NCBI GenBank assembly: GCA_963680875.1
Contig: OY804576.1
Location: 80,047,668 to 80,111,667, forward strand
DNA: 64,000 nucleotides
DNA from: Bathymodiolus brooksi
Taxonomy: Eukaryota; Mollusca; Bivalvia; Mytilida; Modiolidae
Direction: 5' to 3'
The notes under the pieces are model-generated. The model ran no database searches. It was not told the origin of the DNA and saw only the letters and a list, made by a program, of their open reading frames with translations. How positions within the stretch are numbered: position 1 is the stretch's first letter; the number at the start of each line of letters is the position of its first letter. A program made the translations under genes and the position numbers. This document shows positions 47,901 through 57,727 of the stretch, one piece after another.

Positions 47901-50900
47901 GCACAAATTTAATAGATGACCTTCCAAGGATGCTTCCTACCAATTTCTGATTCATTTGGCAAAGCGGTTTCAGAGAAGAAGAATTTTTAGAAATCAACCA
48001 ATCAGAAACAAGAATTGCCTGTGGCGGCCATGTTTGTTAATGGATCGGAACTAAATCAGCGATTTTTATAGAGGGTCCAAGGATGCTTCCTACCAAATTT
48101 CGATTCATTTGGCCAAGCGGTTTCAGAGAAGATTTTTAAAAATCGGCCAATCAGAAACAAGAATTGCCTATGGCAGCCATGTTTGTAAACGGATCGGAAC
48201 GAAATGAGCATTCTTTATAGAGGACCTTCCAAGGATGCCTCCTACCGAGTTTTGATTCATTTGGCAAAGAGATTTTAGAGGAGACGATTTTTTAGAAATC
48301 AACCAATCAAAAACAAGAATTGTCTGTGGTGGCCATGTTTGTTAACGAATCGGAACGAAATGAGCAATCTTTATAGAGAACCTTCCAATGATGCTTCCTA
48401 CCAAGTTTTGATTCATTTCGCAAAGCGGTTTCAGAGGAGAAGATTTTTTAGAAATTAACCAATCAGAAACAAGAATTGCCTGTGCCGACCATGTTTGTAA
48501 ACAGATCAGGACGAAATGAGCAATTTTATAGAGAACCTTCAATAGATGCTTCCTACCAAGTTTCGGTTCATTTGGCCAATCGGTTTCAGAGGAGAAGATT
48601 TTTAAAAATCGGCCAAACAGAAACAAGAATTGCCTATGGCGGCCATGTTTGTTAACGGATCGGGACAAAATGAGCAACCTTTACAGAGGACCTTCCATAG
48701 ATGCTTCCTACCAAGTTTCACTTCCTTTGGCTGAGGGGTTTCAGAGGAGAAGATTAAAATGTGAAAAGTTAACGGATGACAGACGACGGACACCAAGTGA
48801 TGGCAAAAGCTCACATTGCCTTTGTCAAGGTGAGCTAAAAATGAGTTTAACTGCAATATAATATGTGTGTAGCGTAGGGATTTACTATAATGTGTATCGC
48901 TTCAAAAATAACGAATCCATATGAAACAGTCAAGGGAAGTAACTGTAAAACATACAGGAAAGTAGCTAATTAGACAACAAAATGGCAGGAAAATGTAACA
49001 GGAGTGAAAATAAAAACGATAATTTCATGGTGAAATGATAATTTTTCCTGTAATTCACAGTTATCTATATAATAATGAAATGAAACTGCATGCGTTGTCA
49101 TGCTGTGATACCCCCACTCGCTCTAAATAGGTTGATGTGTAGTAAAGTATTAGATTATAGTGGGACTTAACGTGGTGGAGAGGCATAAAGGAGTGTAAAG
49201 CGTGTTGGAATCAAGAGATGTCTATCCTCCCAGGGCAGTTGGCTAGTAAACGTTTGGAATGATGAAAAATGATGTATTACAGATTATTAGATATAAATAT
49301 TATACATAGCAGCTCGTAAGGGAACATGAAAAGGGCTATAACTCTCGCAAAAATCAACCATCCGTGAAATCGGTATAATATGTGCATGCTCAGATCATGG
49401 CCAATCAAGATACTAAATATGAATAAAATGCGACAAAAGACAAATGACTAGTTGCATACACAAGATGTGCGAACGGACGTATGGTCAAACAAACATGAAA
49501 AGGGCTACTCGCAAAAATCAACCATCCGTGAAATCAGTATAATATGCGCATGCTCAGATGACAGATCATGGCCAACCATGATACCAAATATGAATAAAAT
49601 GCGACAAAAGACAAATGACTAGTTGCGTACACAAGATGTTCGGACAGACGTATGGTCAAACAAACATGAAAAGGGCTATAACTCTTGCAAAAATCAACCA
49701 TCCGTGAAATCGATATAATATGCACATGCTCAGATCATGGCCAACCAAGATACCAAATATGAATAAAATGCGACAAAAGACAAATGACTAGTTGCGTACA
49801 CAAGATGTGCGGACGGACGTATTGTCAAAACAAACATGAAAAGGGCTATAACTCTCGCAAAAATCAACCATCCGTGAAATCGGTATAATATGCGTATGCT
49901 CAGATCATGACCAATCAAGATACCAAATATGAATAAAATGCGACAAAAGACAAATGACTAGTTCAGTAGTTGCGTACACAAGATGTGCGAACGGACGTAT
50001 GGTCAAACAAACATGAAAAGGGCTATAACTCTCGCAAAAATCAACCATCCGTGAAATCGGTATAATATGTGCATGCTCAGATCATGGCCAACCAAGATCC
50101 CAAATATGAATAAAATGCGACAAAAGACAAATGACTAGTTGCGTACACAAGATGTGCGGACGGACGTATGGTCAAACAAACATGAAAAGGGCTATAACTC
50201 TCGCAAAAATCAACCATCCGTGAAATCGGTATAATATGTGCATGCTCAGATCATGGTCAACCAAGATCCTAAATATGAATAAAATGCGACAAAAGACAAA
50301 TGACTAGTTGCGTACACAAGATGTGCGGACGGACATATGGTCAAACAAACATGAAAAGGGCTATAACTCTTGCAAAAATCAACCATCCGTGAAATCGGTA
50401 TAATATGCACATGCTCAGATCATGGCCAACCAAGATACCAAATATGAATAAAATCCAGCAAAAGACAAATGACTAGTTACGTACACAAGGTTTAGGGACG
50501 GACGGACAAGGCTATTCCAGTATACCCACCACTCTGCGAGTGGGGGTATAATAGCACATAACAAATGATATTATTTAAAGACTAAAATATTCCTTTATCA
50601 TCGTTTTATTGTAGCAATGTAAAAAGTACTATCTTACCTGATTATTTTTTTTCTCTTCATTATGTTGTAAAAGTGTAAATATTTCAATTGATTCCTGTTC
50701 ATTCTGTACCATGTTACTCTGCAGTTGGTCATTTTCAAGCATAAGTTTCTTGGCATGCTCTCTAAAAGATAACCAAAAAAAATAACCACATTTATGAAGA
50801 AATTTAATTCTAAAAGTTCTGTAAGGGTACTGATAAGTATTGTAAGTCTGCACACCAATATTACTTCTGCTTCCATCTCTAATATAAACATCGTCTGCTA

Positions 50901-53900
50901 CAGCTTGCTCCCATCTACCAAATACTGTACCCGTATTGTGTTGTTTTACCTTTCAGAAGAACGACTTATTTTCCTTTTGATACCAAATTTACATAGAGAA
51001 ACATTTTCCCCCTCTCGGAATTGTTAGGTGCACAGACTTACAAACTGATAATTTCTAATTCCTGTTTATCTTAACAAAAATGTATTACCAATGGAATATA
51101 AAAGAATACATTTTTCTTGGATATTATTATTTTTTTTTAATTGCTTCAGTTTCTGTTCAATCATACCTAATATATAATGTTTAAAAGAACACATCATCGC
51201 AATGGGTAATACAGAGATTTCAAGATTAGCAAATTATTGCAGCAGGCTTTTGTTTTTGGTAGGATATGTGATTGGACGGTGACAAACCTACAAAGGTTAC
51301 ACTGAAATTCAGAAATCATTCATGGAAGCCATACTATATTGTGAGTTTTAACATGGGTTGGCAGGATATTAGTACATTTTATCCCTCGCTATCGCTCGGG
51401 ATAAAATACTAATATTCGTCAACCCATGTTAAAAAAGTATGGCTTCCATGAATTATGTTGATTCTGATATGTATAATAGTACAAATACAGTAGTATACTT
51501 TGATGGGAAAGATGGTAATTTATATTTACGCTTGCCGGCAATGTCGCACACAATTTATGCTGCCAAATTCGAGCATCAACATGTGCTTTTACGACGGGAA
51601 AGTCAGTCTTATTGATGGAGCATCCGTAACAATAATATTGTGTTTGCACGTTTTAATTGCACATTGCATATTTATAAATTTTGGATATGTTGATTATTTT
51701 CAGTGAATATAGATGTTTAAAATGTTAACAACCGTGTAAATTATTTTATTTTGTGATTTTATCACCTGGTTTAAATGTGTGCACCGCACATGTGCTAATG
51801 AGATTTTGCCATCTAAATAAATCACTCATTTGTTTGCAAAGTGAAAGAAGGACGTCATACTAGAATAGTAAATAGTCCACATAACAGTAAAAATATTCCA
51901 CATGGACAGGTAAACCCTTTTAAATAGTCCACATGACAGAAAACAAGTTCACATGGACTGGTGAATCTTTTCCTGTCATATGGCAAATATGTGAAAATTT
52001 GTAACATACCGATAGGCACGATAGTCAGCAATTAAGTGTACTGAAATATAACATACTAAAACATATAATATCAAAAATTCTAAAATAAATACAGATTGTT
52101 TGGAAAATATAGTGTATGGTCATCTTTGCAATGTTCAATATTGTACATAAAAAGTTTTGATATCATTTTACACATTTTTGCTTCCTAAAATATAGGTTAA
52201 AGACTAAAGTACAACAAATATTACCTGTATTCTGATTTAGCAGTTTCAGCTATATCTAATTTAGCTTCCCATACTCTAGAGTTGGCAGCTGCTATTTTAG
52301 TAACAGATTCTGCCTTTTTTGCTCCCTTCTTGCCTTTCTTCCTGTTAAAAAAAAAATATAAATTATTATTGTTTGTTATACAATTTCCAATACAGAATCA
52401 AAAGATCAATTGTGTCTGTTTGGGAATTGATTAGCACATTTCAGTCTAACTCTCAATATTTGGGAATATATGTACAGTGTGCTGGTTGTTAATATATCTA
52501 ATAGACATGGAACAAATAATTTAACATAAATCCATAACATATGGATGTTTTTGGTGTCTGTTGGGTGCATTTCAAGACACAAATTCTTGCTTTTTCTGCT
52601 GGATTTTGTAGAAGAGTTGCTGATTAGTCAATTTATAATACATTCATGTTGACTAAAGGAGTGTTTTTAGATCTGATTGCTTTTTAATGTCAAGTGAGCA
52701 GTTTTTCACTTACATGTTTATTCATGACAAGAACAAGTTTACAAACAATACATTATGTAGGCCAAAGATGACTCTGTAATGAGCATATTGATAGATGTTA
52801 AATGATTGCCACATGGAACTAGAGGCTCAGCACTGAGCTGAGCCTGTGTCACTCACCTTTCATTCTGCTTTGAGGAAACTTAATACAGAACCTTCCATAG
52901 GTGCTTCCCATCAAATTTCGGTTCATTTTGGCAAAGCAGTTTCAGAGAGGAAGATTTTTAGAAATCGACCAATCTAAAACAAGAATTGCCTGTGACAGCC
53001 ATGTTTGTTAATGGATTGGGACAAAATGAGCAATCTTTATAAAAGATCTTCCATAGATGCTACCTACCAAGTTTCAGTTCATTTGGCTGAGGGATTTCAG
53101 AGTAGAAGATTAAAATGTGAAAAGTTAACGGACGACGGACGCCAAGTGATGGCAAAAGCTCACATTACCTTTGGCAAGGTGAGCTAAAAAGGGAGATGAC
53201 TGAAAGAGTAGGGACATACAGTCAAATCTCATTATCTTGAAGTTTATGGGACTGTTGCACAATTTTGAGTTATCCATAATCAAGTTAAAGGAAGTAAGGG
53301 ATTAAGTCAGATAGGTAACTCTGTCAGGTAAGCTTGACAAATGTGGATGCAAACTATTGTTGACAGTCATTAAAAGACATTTACGAAATATCCATCATAA
53401 TTTGTACATATTGTACCGGTGTGACTTTTTACCCAAATACAGCTTCAAATTATATTATTTCTATTATTTTGAGATGTTTTATGAATAATTAATGATTTAT
53501 TAGCTCCTCTATCGTTATTTTTTCATGAATTTCAACAAAATAGTCAGTTTTTACTGACAATATCAAACGATCACGATCTCGGTCGGGTCGCTTGCAATGA
53601 CGAATATACCCAAATATACATTTGTACATTAAAATTTCGTCTTTCAAAAGTCTAATATATATATATATAAATTATTTTTATATTTTTACGGAAAATCTGA
53701 TACTGAAAATTCTTCAAAGATGAAGAAAGTGCAGAAGAGAAATACTGATGAAGAAAAGGATCGATCTCAATGTCGCTGATGAATATTGATCGATATAAAC
53801 CCAAATACATGTTAAAAGGACATGTATCATACTATTTCTCTGATCATTTCCCGTTTTCATATATATTCTTATTCATATTAAAAAGGAAGAAAATAACTAA

Positions 53901-55259
53901 GAGTGTTGTAAGAAACATATTTGTTGTATGTAAGTAACACATACCATATGAATTTTGAGTGTGTTTGGGTACATTTGTATTTGTTGGAAGTGGCCATGTT
54001 GTATCGATGTTTATAATTTATAAAATTGATCATTTTGATTACTCTTGTGACAAAGTTATGAATTTGAATTTTTTAATGAAAAATAATTCATATAGCATCG
54101 TGTTATGGGTTTTCGTACTATTATGGGTTTTCGTACTATTATCGATTTTCCGATATAGCGATAAACAGTGTTAACCCTTCATTCATATGACGATTGGAAT
54201 TTTAAAAGAATGGCTAGTTAAATATTTCTTTGTACATAAGATTGCTTTTAAAGCCATTCTTGTATTTTAATATACTCTCGATTATCTGGCAACTTTTGCT
54301 GTCAGTAAAATGGCGTCATCTGTTTTCGTATGAAGTAAAAACAGGGCGGATATACGGGATGGAAACGAATATAAAATCCGGAAATGGCTGGTTTTAAAAT
54401 TTCATGGTTCTGGCCATCTACCAAATCATACTTCATCTAAATAAAATAACAGAATGTTTGAAAATGACCACTTTCAAAATTGTGTTTACTTATGATGTTA
54501 TTTTTAGTGCTGAAACCACAATGCACTGCAAAGTATATAAGAAACAGGCACATTTCAGTCAGCTCTTTTGTTTACAAGTACGATCAGTGACCCCATGACA
54601 GTTACAATCTACATGACAGGAAGAGCCGGTGTCTGAGAGGCAGACAACATAGTTCAATTTTATATAGCCCTTCTGGATTTTTTCCCAGCTACTTTATAAA
54701 TGAAGTAAATTTTTAGCATTACAAAAAGTATGGTTCAGTAGGTAGGTTCACTGTTTTTGGTACTTACGTCTTTAAAAGCAACCTTGAACATTTTTGACAG
54801 ATGTCACATTGGAGTCCTGTTTACTTTCCAGAAATAGAAACCGGAAGACACGTCAAAAATAATGTGTGTGCTGTGGAAATCAAAATAAAATGGATGATAC
54901 GAAAACACATGACATACGAAAACACATACCATGATGATAGAACCTTTACTAATACAATAAATAAGATTTTATGGTGTATTTGGGTATATTTGGGTAAAAC
55001 ATCTATACTATTTCAATTGGGAAAAAATCGTTATTGTACTAGTACTGACCCGTCAGTATTTTAATGTTCTATAAATTTACATGCGCACTCTAATGGCAGA
55101 ACAATCAACTAGTTGATGGTGGCCATTAAAAGGCAGAAGAAGCAGAAGTATTATAGCGCACCTGCTCTAATAACGATTATTTTCCCAATTGAAAATTTGA
55201 ATCACAATACTTTACCCCTTCCCCTTTTTTCCCTTTCCCTTCTTTCCTTTCTTAGGCAT
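35904..55259 (-). CDS. BBOF1: Basal body-orientation factor 1 (BBOF1/CCDC176), 11 coding exons, complete
   Basis: Coiled-coil protein of motile-cilium basal bodies; vertebrate BBOF1 keeps basal bodies aligned in multiciliated cells and is also found in sperm flagella. Coding exons in order are 55259-55216, 52341-52225, 50761-50638, 47294-47085, 46308-46228, 45828-45758, 45216-45003, 44334-44063, 41430-41278, 37404-37228 and 35973-35904. Together they are 1533 nt, giving 510 aa; the human protein is about 529. All introns are GT-AG and in frame. The N-terminus is [15 protein letters not shown], a basic Gly-Lys run as in the family. Conserved blocks are [63 protein letters not shown] and [20 protein letters not shown]. 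Most of residues 55-375 is predicted coiled coil. It implies a ciliated animal. Confidence 0.94.
36086..36445 (-). repeat. tRNA-derived SINE, family 2, full length
   Basis: Read on the minus strand, the head is GTGTAATAGTTAGTGTACTT (A-box-like) and GGGTTCAAACCTT (B box). The tail carries CATCATCATC and TTGTTCTTGCCAAGATATAG, ending near CAATCACTC. Best copy of the family; lies in BBOF1 intron 10. Confidence 0.85.
36885..36963 (-). pseudogene. Partial duplicate of BBOF1 exon 10 with its donor
   Basis: ACTTACATTTGACCAGCTG and TTCCTATCAATAGAAGG match the 3' half of exon 10 (37217-37300) including the splice donor, but the reading frame is broken. A SINE separates the two copies. Confidence 0.88.
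36964..37208 (-). repeat. tRNA-derived SINE, family 1
   Basis: Reverse full-length copy (GGTTCGAACTCACAAC inverse B box). It lies exactly between the two copies of the exon 10 3' region. Confidence 0.88.
37228..37404 (-). CDS. BBOF1: BBOF1 coding exon 10
   Basis: Encodes residues 429-487 with [20 protein letters not shown] and LFARMNG, the strongest C-terminal match to BBOF1, then a proline-rich run ([11 protein letters not shown]). Confidence 0.95.
38604..38782. mobile_element. 179-bp MITE, CAGTCAAACCTG family
   Basis: TA-CAGTCAAACCTGCTTTAGTG at the left, CAGATTTGACTG-TA at the right, with inner ..GTGACCACCTGCCTTATGTGACC.. repeats. Complete and TA-flanked. In BBOF1 intron 9. Confidence 0.85.
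38950..39058 (-). repeat. SINE family 2 tail fragment
   Basis: GAGTGAGTGAGCGAGTGATT, TCACGGCAAGAACAAGTTCC and GATGATG, matching the end of the 36086 copy. Confidence 0.65.
39060..40945. other. BBOF1 intron 9, middle part
   Basis: AT-rich intron. Segments around TGACATACAGGTAATTTATA plus GTGTGGACACA occur three times (about 39408-39445, 39515-39555 and 39580-39610), a small local tandem repeat with spacing near 70-100 bp. No gene. Confidence 0.55.
40946..41128. mobile_element. 183-bp MITE, CAGTGAAACCTG family
   Basis: TA-CAGTGAATCCTGTCTAAACC at the left and AAACAGGTTTCACTA-TA at the right. It is the compact relative of the minisatellite-bearing element at 33311-34920. Confidence 0.85.
41278..41430 (-). 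CDS. BBOF1: BBOF1 coding exon 9
   Basis: Encodes residues 378-428 with [12 protein letters not shown] and YSDLQAAEK, matching the EYPKIRTF block of BBOF1. CAG acceptor at 41433-41431, donor GTAAGT. Confidence 0.94.
42380..42505 (+). repeat. SINE family 1, 3' half
   Basis: Begins inside the core (GGTCGGTGGTTTTCTCAGGG) and keeps the GAAAGTGGCATTAAATACC tail. Lies in BBOF1 intron 8. Confidence 0.75.
42700..42845. repeat. Repeat shared with about 58445-58620
   Basis: ACCTTATATCAGAATGCTG and TCTGATTGGTTGATGA correspond to ACCTTATATAAGAATGCTGG and TCTGATTGGTTAATAA at 58447. Contains a small palindrome, CCGGGATATTTgcataaAAATATCCCGG in split form. Confidence 0.55.
43229..43343. repeat. Foldback, 45-bp arms with one mismatch
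   Basis: Arm 43229-43273 (ACAAATATATCCTGTTAGTG...) is inverted at 43299-43343 over a 25-base loop. In BBOF1 intron 8. Confidence 0.93.
44063..44334 (-). CDS. BBOF1: BBOF1 coding exon 8
   Basis: Encodes residues 288-377: [20 protein letters not shown], coiled coil, then [20 protein letters not shown] and [17 protein letters not shown]. Very close to the corresponding BBOF1 block. The acceptor TTATTACAG sets the start; an upstream in-frame ATG at 44355 is intronic. Confidence 0.95.
45003..45216 (-). CDS. BBOF1: BBOF1 coding exon 7
   Basis: Encodes residues 216-287, coiled coil with [20 protein letters not shown] and [20 protein letters not shown], aligned with the KENV.L..AL.YHLKE region of BBOF1. 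Confidence 0.93.
45425..45645 (+). repeat. Interspersed repeat, 'GAGCACCTGAG' family
   Basis: GGAACAGGAACTGCC, CCGGAGCACCTGAG and TAATGTTTTGTAGATCGTTG match 16040-16235. In BBOF1 intron 6. Confidence 0.75.
45758..45828 (-). CDS. BBOF1: BBOF1 coding exon 6
   Basis: 71-nt exon encoding [20 protein letters not shown] and EAI, phase 2 at its end. Matches the L-x-x-E-A...LAERAH.EAI stretch of BBOF1. Confidence 0.93.
46228..46308 (-). CDS. BBOF1: BBOF1 coding exon 5
   Basis: 27 codons, phase 0: [20 protein letters not shown] and QKFFEEK. The L.R.E..FFEEK pattern is conserved in BBOF1. Confidence 0.92.
46660..46865 (+). repeat. Interspersed repeat shared with 26680-26850 and 33005-33205
   Basis: Contains TATATTGGTGGAATTGTTGA and GTTTAAACTTTCTTTTC. 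In BBOF1 intron 4. Confidence 0.6.
47085..47294 (-). CDS. BBOF1: BBOF1 coding exon 4
   Basis: 70 codons, phase 0, residues 96-165: charged coiled coil with [20 protein letters not shown] and [20 protein letters not shown]. Family block INELE..F..K..E....ELK.V..FQK.K. Confidence 0.94.
47508..47663. repeat. Foldback, 57-bp arms
   Basis: Arm 47508-47564 (ACTATAACTAATTGAAGAGT...) is inverted at 47607-47663 with about 7 mismatches. In BBOF1 intron 3. Confidence 0.9.
47709..48840 (-). mobile_element. Non-autonomous Helitron-like element
   Basis: Read on the minus strand it starts TTTTAGCTCACCTTGAC and ends in the hairpin AGGCTCAG-ccca-CTGAGCCT followed by CTAG. The inside is about seven diverged tandem units of roughly 150 bp, each with CTTGGTAGGAAGCATC-like and CAAACATGGCC-like blocks. 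No ORF of transposase size. Confidence 0.75.
48841..49107. other. Short spacer between two repeat elements
   Basis: Unique-looking AT-rich intron sequence in BBOF1 intron 3; nothing recognised. Confidence 0.5.
49108..50549. mobile_element. TIR element with a central tandem array
   Basis: Left end GATACCCCCACTCGC, right end GCGAGTGGGGGTAT, at least 14 bp perfectly inverted. Between them sits a roughly 171-bp tandem array. Non-coding. The layout of short unique ends with a satellite core resembles bivalve 'pearl'-type elements; that likeness is from memory. Confidence 0.75.
49322..50490. repeat. Tandem repeat, about 171-bp unit, about 7 copies
   Basis: Units start ACATGAAAAGGGCTATAACT at about 49323, 49493, 49665, 49835, 50010, 50179 and 50350. 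Later blocks are CAACCATCCGTGAAATCGG, CATGCTCAGATCATGGCCAA and ACAAATGACTAGTTGCGTAC. The copy before 50010 has a 6-bp insertion (GTTCAGTAGTTG). Copies are highly similar. Confidence 0.95.
50638..50761 (-). CDS. BBOF1: BBOF1 coding exon 3
   Basis: Encodes residues 54-95: [20 protein letters not shown] and [20 protein letters not shown]. Acceptor TTTTAG, donor GTAAGA. Confidence 0.9.
51318..51453. repeat. Foldback with imperfect 56-68-nt arms
   Basis: ATTCATGGAAGCCATACT ... TTTTATCCC at the left is inverted as GGGATAAAA ... AGTATGGCTTCCATGAAT at the right; the left arm has about 10 extra bases. In BBOF1 intron 2. Confidence 0.9.
52225..52341 (-). CDS. BBOF1: BBOF1 coding exon 2
   Basis: Encodes residues 15-53: [20 protein letters not shown] and [19 protein letters not shown]. 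The WEA.L...E....YR block is the N-terminal hallmark of BBOF1. Confidence 0.94.
52680..52750 (-). repeat. SINE family 2 tail, decayed
   Basis: AGTGAGCAGTTTTTCACTT and TCATGACAAGAACAAGTT resemble the family 2 tail. Weak. Confidence 0.4.
52819..53190 (-). mobile_element. Short Helitron-like element, same family
   Basis: 372 bp. On the minus strand it starts TTTTTAGCTCACCTTGCC and ends in a GGCTCAG hairpin followed by CTAG. It is a deletion version of 47709-48840 with two internal units. Confidence 0.75.
53191..55215. other. Rest of BBOF1 intron 1
   Basis: About 53220-53300 matches the left end of another MITE type (ACAGTCAAATCTCATTATC). A 17-18-bp direct duplication (ATGGGTTTTCGTACTATT) lies at about 54105-54140. 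Otherwise AT-rich with no gene. Confidence 0.5.
55216..55259 (-). CDS. BBOF1: BBOF1 coding exon 1
   Basis: ATG at 55259-55257 starts [14 protein letters not shown] plus two bases of Gly; donor GTAAAG. The basic Gly-Lys run joins the KKGKKGAKK of exon 2, giving a polybasic N-terminal tail. Confidence 0.88.
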
Positions 55260-56845
55260 CTTGCTTGTGCTATATGTTGTATATTATGGGAATCTTATAG
55301 ATTAAAATGCAAATGATAATGCTACATGATCGCCGCCATATTGTTGACAATGTTATGGTAACAATAGAATCTCGTTTGACGAGAACGAAAAGTCAGACGC
55401 GGAATTTGTTTTTATTTTAATTGTTTGGCCTAATGCTATCGTGAATCGTATTCATTATCAAGATAGCAGATTTTCCACAGTTTTATACTCTTCTACTCGT
55501 ATAAATTTAATTTGTAAAAACGAAAAAAGATAAAAAGGACATTATTTCTAAACGGGTACAGATCGGTTCGTAACTGAATTGACTCGTAACTAGTAATGTG
55601 TTGTGTTTACTTTGTGCTTAATATGAGTGTGTCAAAGTTGTAACAATTTCCCGAAGGTTTCCCATGGGTGAATATTGATAAAAAATTGTTAGCGTCTGAT
55701 GAAATTAACTACACAAGTTCACTAAATAAAACCAATGGTTCATTATACTTGTAAAAGCATAACTATTTCAAAAGCTGATCTGCACAATTGGAAGTTAGAC
55801 TGAAAATCGTCTGTTTGTAATGGTCTATTTTCACACCATGTAATGTTCTTGATTTATGCGAGTCTTTTTTTAATTAATCCAGTGTAAAGTTCTAAATTTC
55901 TATCGATCTAAATTATTTTAATAGACGTTAGTTACATTGACGGTGGTCAAAACAAGTCTCTCTGACAAGTTGCATTCACACACTCTTTCTACTCTTAGTT
56001 TATGATGATTTTATTTGTTAAATTAACAAAAGGGATAGGACACAAGTTTTGCCAACTTATGAAGTCTTCTCCCATTAATACAATAAATTAACATAGTATA
56101 ATGATCATTTTGAGCATGCATATAATACATATAGAGATATATTGTAAACAATGAACGAGTTAATATAAAGGTTAGGCTGGATGGATGCGAGGTTGGAGAG
56201 TAGATACTTATCGAGTAATTATACTACAAGAAATCTCTCTGAAGATTTAACACGGCTGCCTATCTCCTAAATCACAACATTCGGTTGTGAAAGAGAAAAC
56301 CTGAGAGTAATATCCGGTAGTGATTAAAAGGAAAGAAACTCGCCGCTTCAGAAGGTAGGTACTCCTAGAAATTGATAATTTTCTTATCATAATAACCCTT
56401 TTTCTCAAAAATGGAGAATGTGATCAGCTGTGGTATATATTAAAGTTGATGAACAGCCAATTTCATTTCTATATTCCGTATAACTTGAGCAGCATTTTAC
56501 GATTTAATTTTCAGTACGGAAATAGGGGGTCTTTCTTAGTTTTGTTCACAACACTGAAGTCGTTCAGACATTATGACGATAAGATATGCATTTTTAATGA
56601 TATTTGCAACAGACATACCTCATTTTAAATGTACATTTCACAAACTATTCCTTCATCTACATACGTTTAACCCTTTCATAAGACGTCTCGGCGCCAAATA
56701 AAATTAAATCGTTCTGACGTCGCGCAATTCATACTCTTCGATTTTCGGTTTTCATCAAGTGCATGTACTCACCTGAATAATATTTGCGTTATACTTAAAC
56801 GATCTACGATTACTATAGAATGTAGAAGAAGTATTAGGATAAGTA
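55260..56845. other. Upstream region of BBOF1
   Basis: 5' UTR and presumed promoter of BBOF1. No conserved ORF, tRNA or recognised repeat seen. Confidence 0.5.
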
Positions 56846-57331
56846 CAGTCCATGGACATAAGTATTCGTCATCTTCGATTTTTTACTATATATTTCATAT
56901 AAAACCACATTTAAAAAAAAAAATATTTTAAAGCTATCTCTGGGCAGATGTTTATGAAATTTATTTCAAGACACGCAGAATTCTTTTAATTTTATTTGTT
57001 TATCTGATAGTAATTGTTGTCTGCATGGTTTTTGTTTTCTAGTGATTTAAACACAAATGTTGATTTTTCCGATTTTATTTTTGTTAAAATATATAGCAAA
57101 TTTGACGTCAGAAAAAAAAATGTCTTTAAATCATAAGAAAAATAAAGGCGATCTAACGGAAAATCATGCTAAAATAAACAAATAATCTTTAAATATTTCT
57201 GCTTCTTCTGGTGCAAAAATGATCAAAATCCGTATAGAAATGACTTCACAATAATTTTGTTGAAAAATGTGGTTTTATATGAAATACATAGCGTAAAATC
57301 GAGGGTGACGAATACTTATGTCCATGGACTG
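56846..57331. mobile_element. 486-bp Tc1/mariner-like MITE with long TIRs
   Basis: TA-CAGTCCATGGACATAAGT at the left and ACTTATGTCCATGGACTG-TA at the right. The inverted similarity runs inward about 75 bp to AAAACCACATTT. No transposase. Confidence 0.9.
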
Positions 57332-57618
57332 TACATGTACATAAGCAGCTAGTTTGAGATGAAATGGACTTTGAGTTATGCAATAAAAGGTTGCTCGATC
57401 CGTTAAAGCACAAAGTTATAGTTGACGAAAACTTCATTTGAAATTTTAAAAGTTTTTTAATAAATTACTTTATAAAAAAAAATCGTAATGCTAATGATTG
57501 AGTCAGTTGCATGTACATAATCTAAATTGATAAAGCATATTTTTAGCACATTATGTATTTAATTAAATGTCACAAACATCCGTAGGGTACAGTTGAACGT
57601 TGCCGTTAATACGGTATA

Positions 57619-57727
57619 GGAAAATGTCCGAGTAACTCTCCATTCATTTAAAATAATGGAGCCGATGCCCTGAAGGGGCCGAGGCCCATTGTTTTTTAAG
57701 GAATGGAGAGATACGAGGACATTCTCC
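57619..57727. repeat. Foldback, about 41-bp arms
   Basis: GGAAAATGTCCGAGTAACTC ... AATAATGG is inverted as CCATTGTTTT ... GAGGACATTCTCC. The centre is GC-richer (GCCCTGAAGGGGCC). Confidence 0.88.

Noticed and set aside
49534..49918. Minus-strand ORFs in the 171-bp array
   Set aside because: They repeat with the satellite unit and show no domain.
49322..50490. CRISPR-like regularly spaced repeats
   Set aside because: Units of about 171 bp are contiguous with no unique spacers, in a eukaryotic intron. It is an ordinary tandem array.
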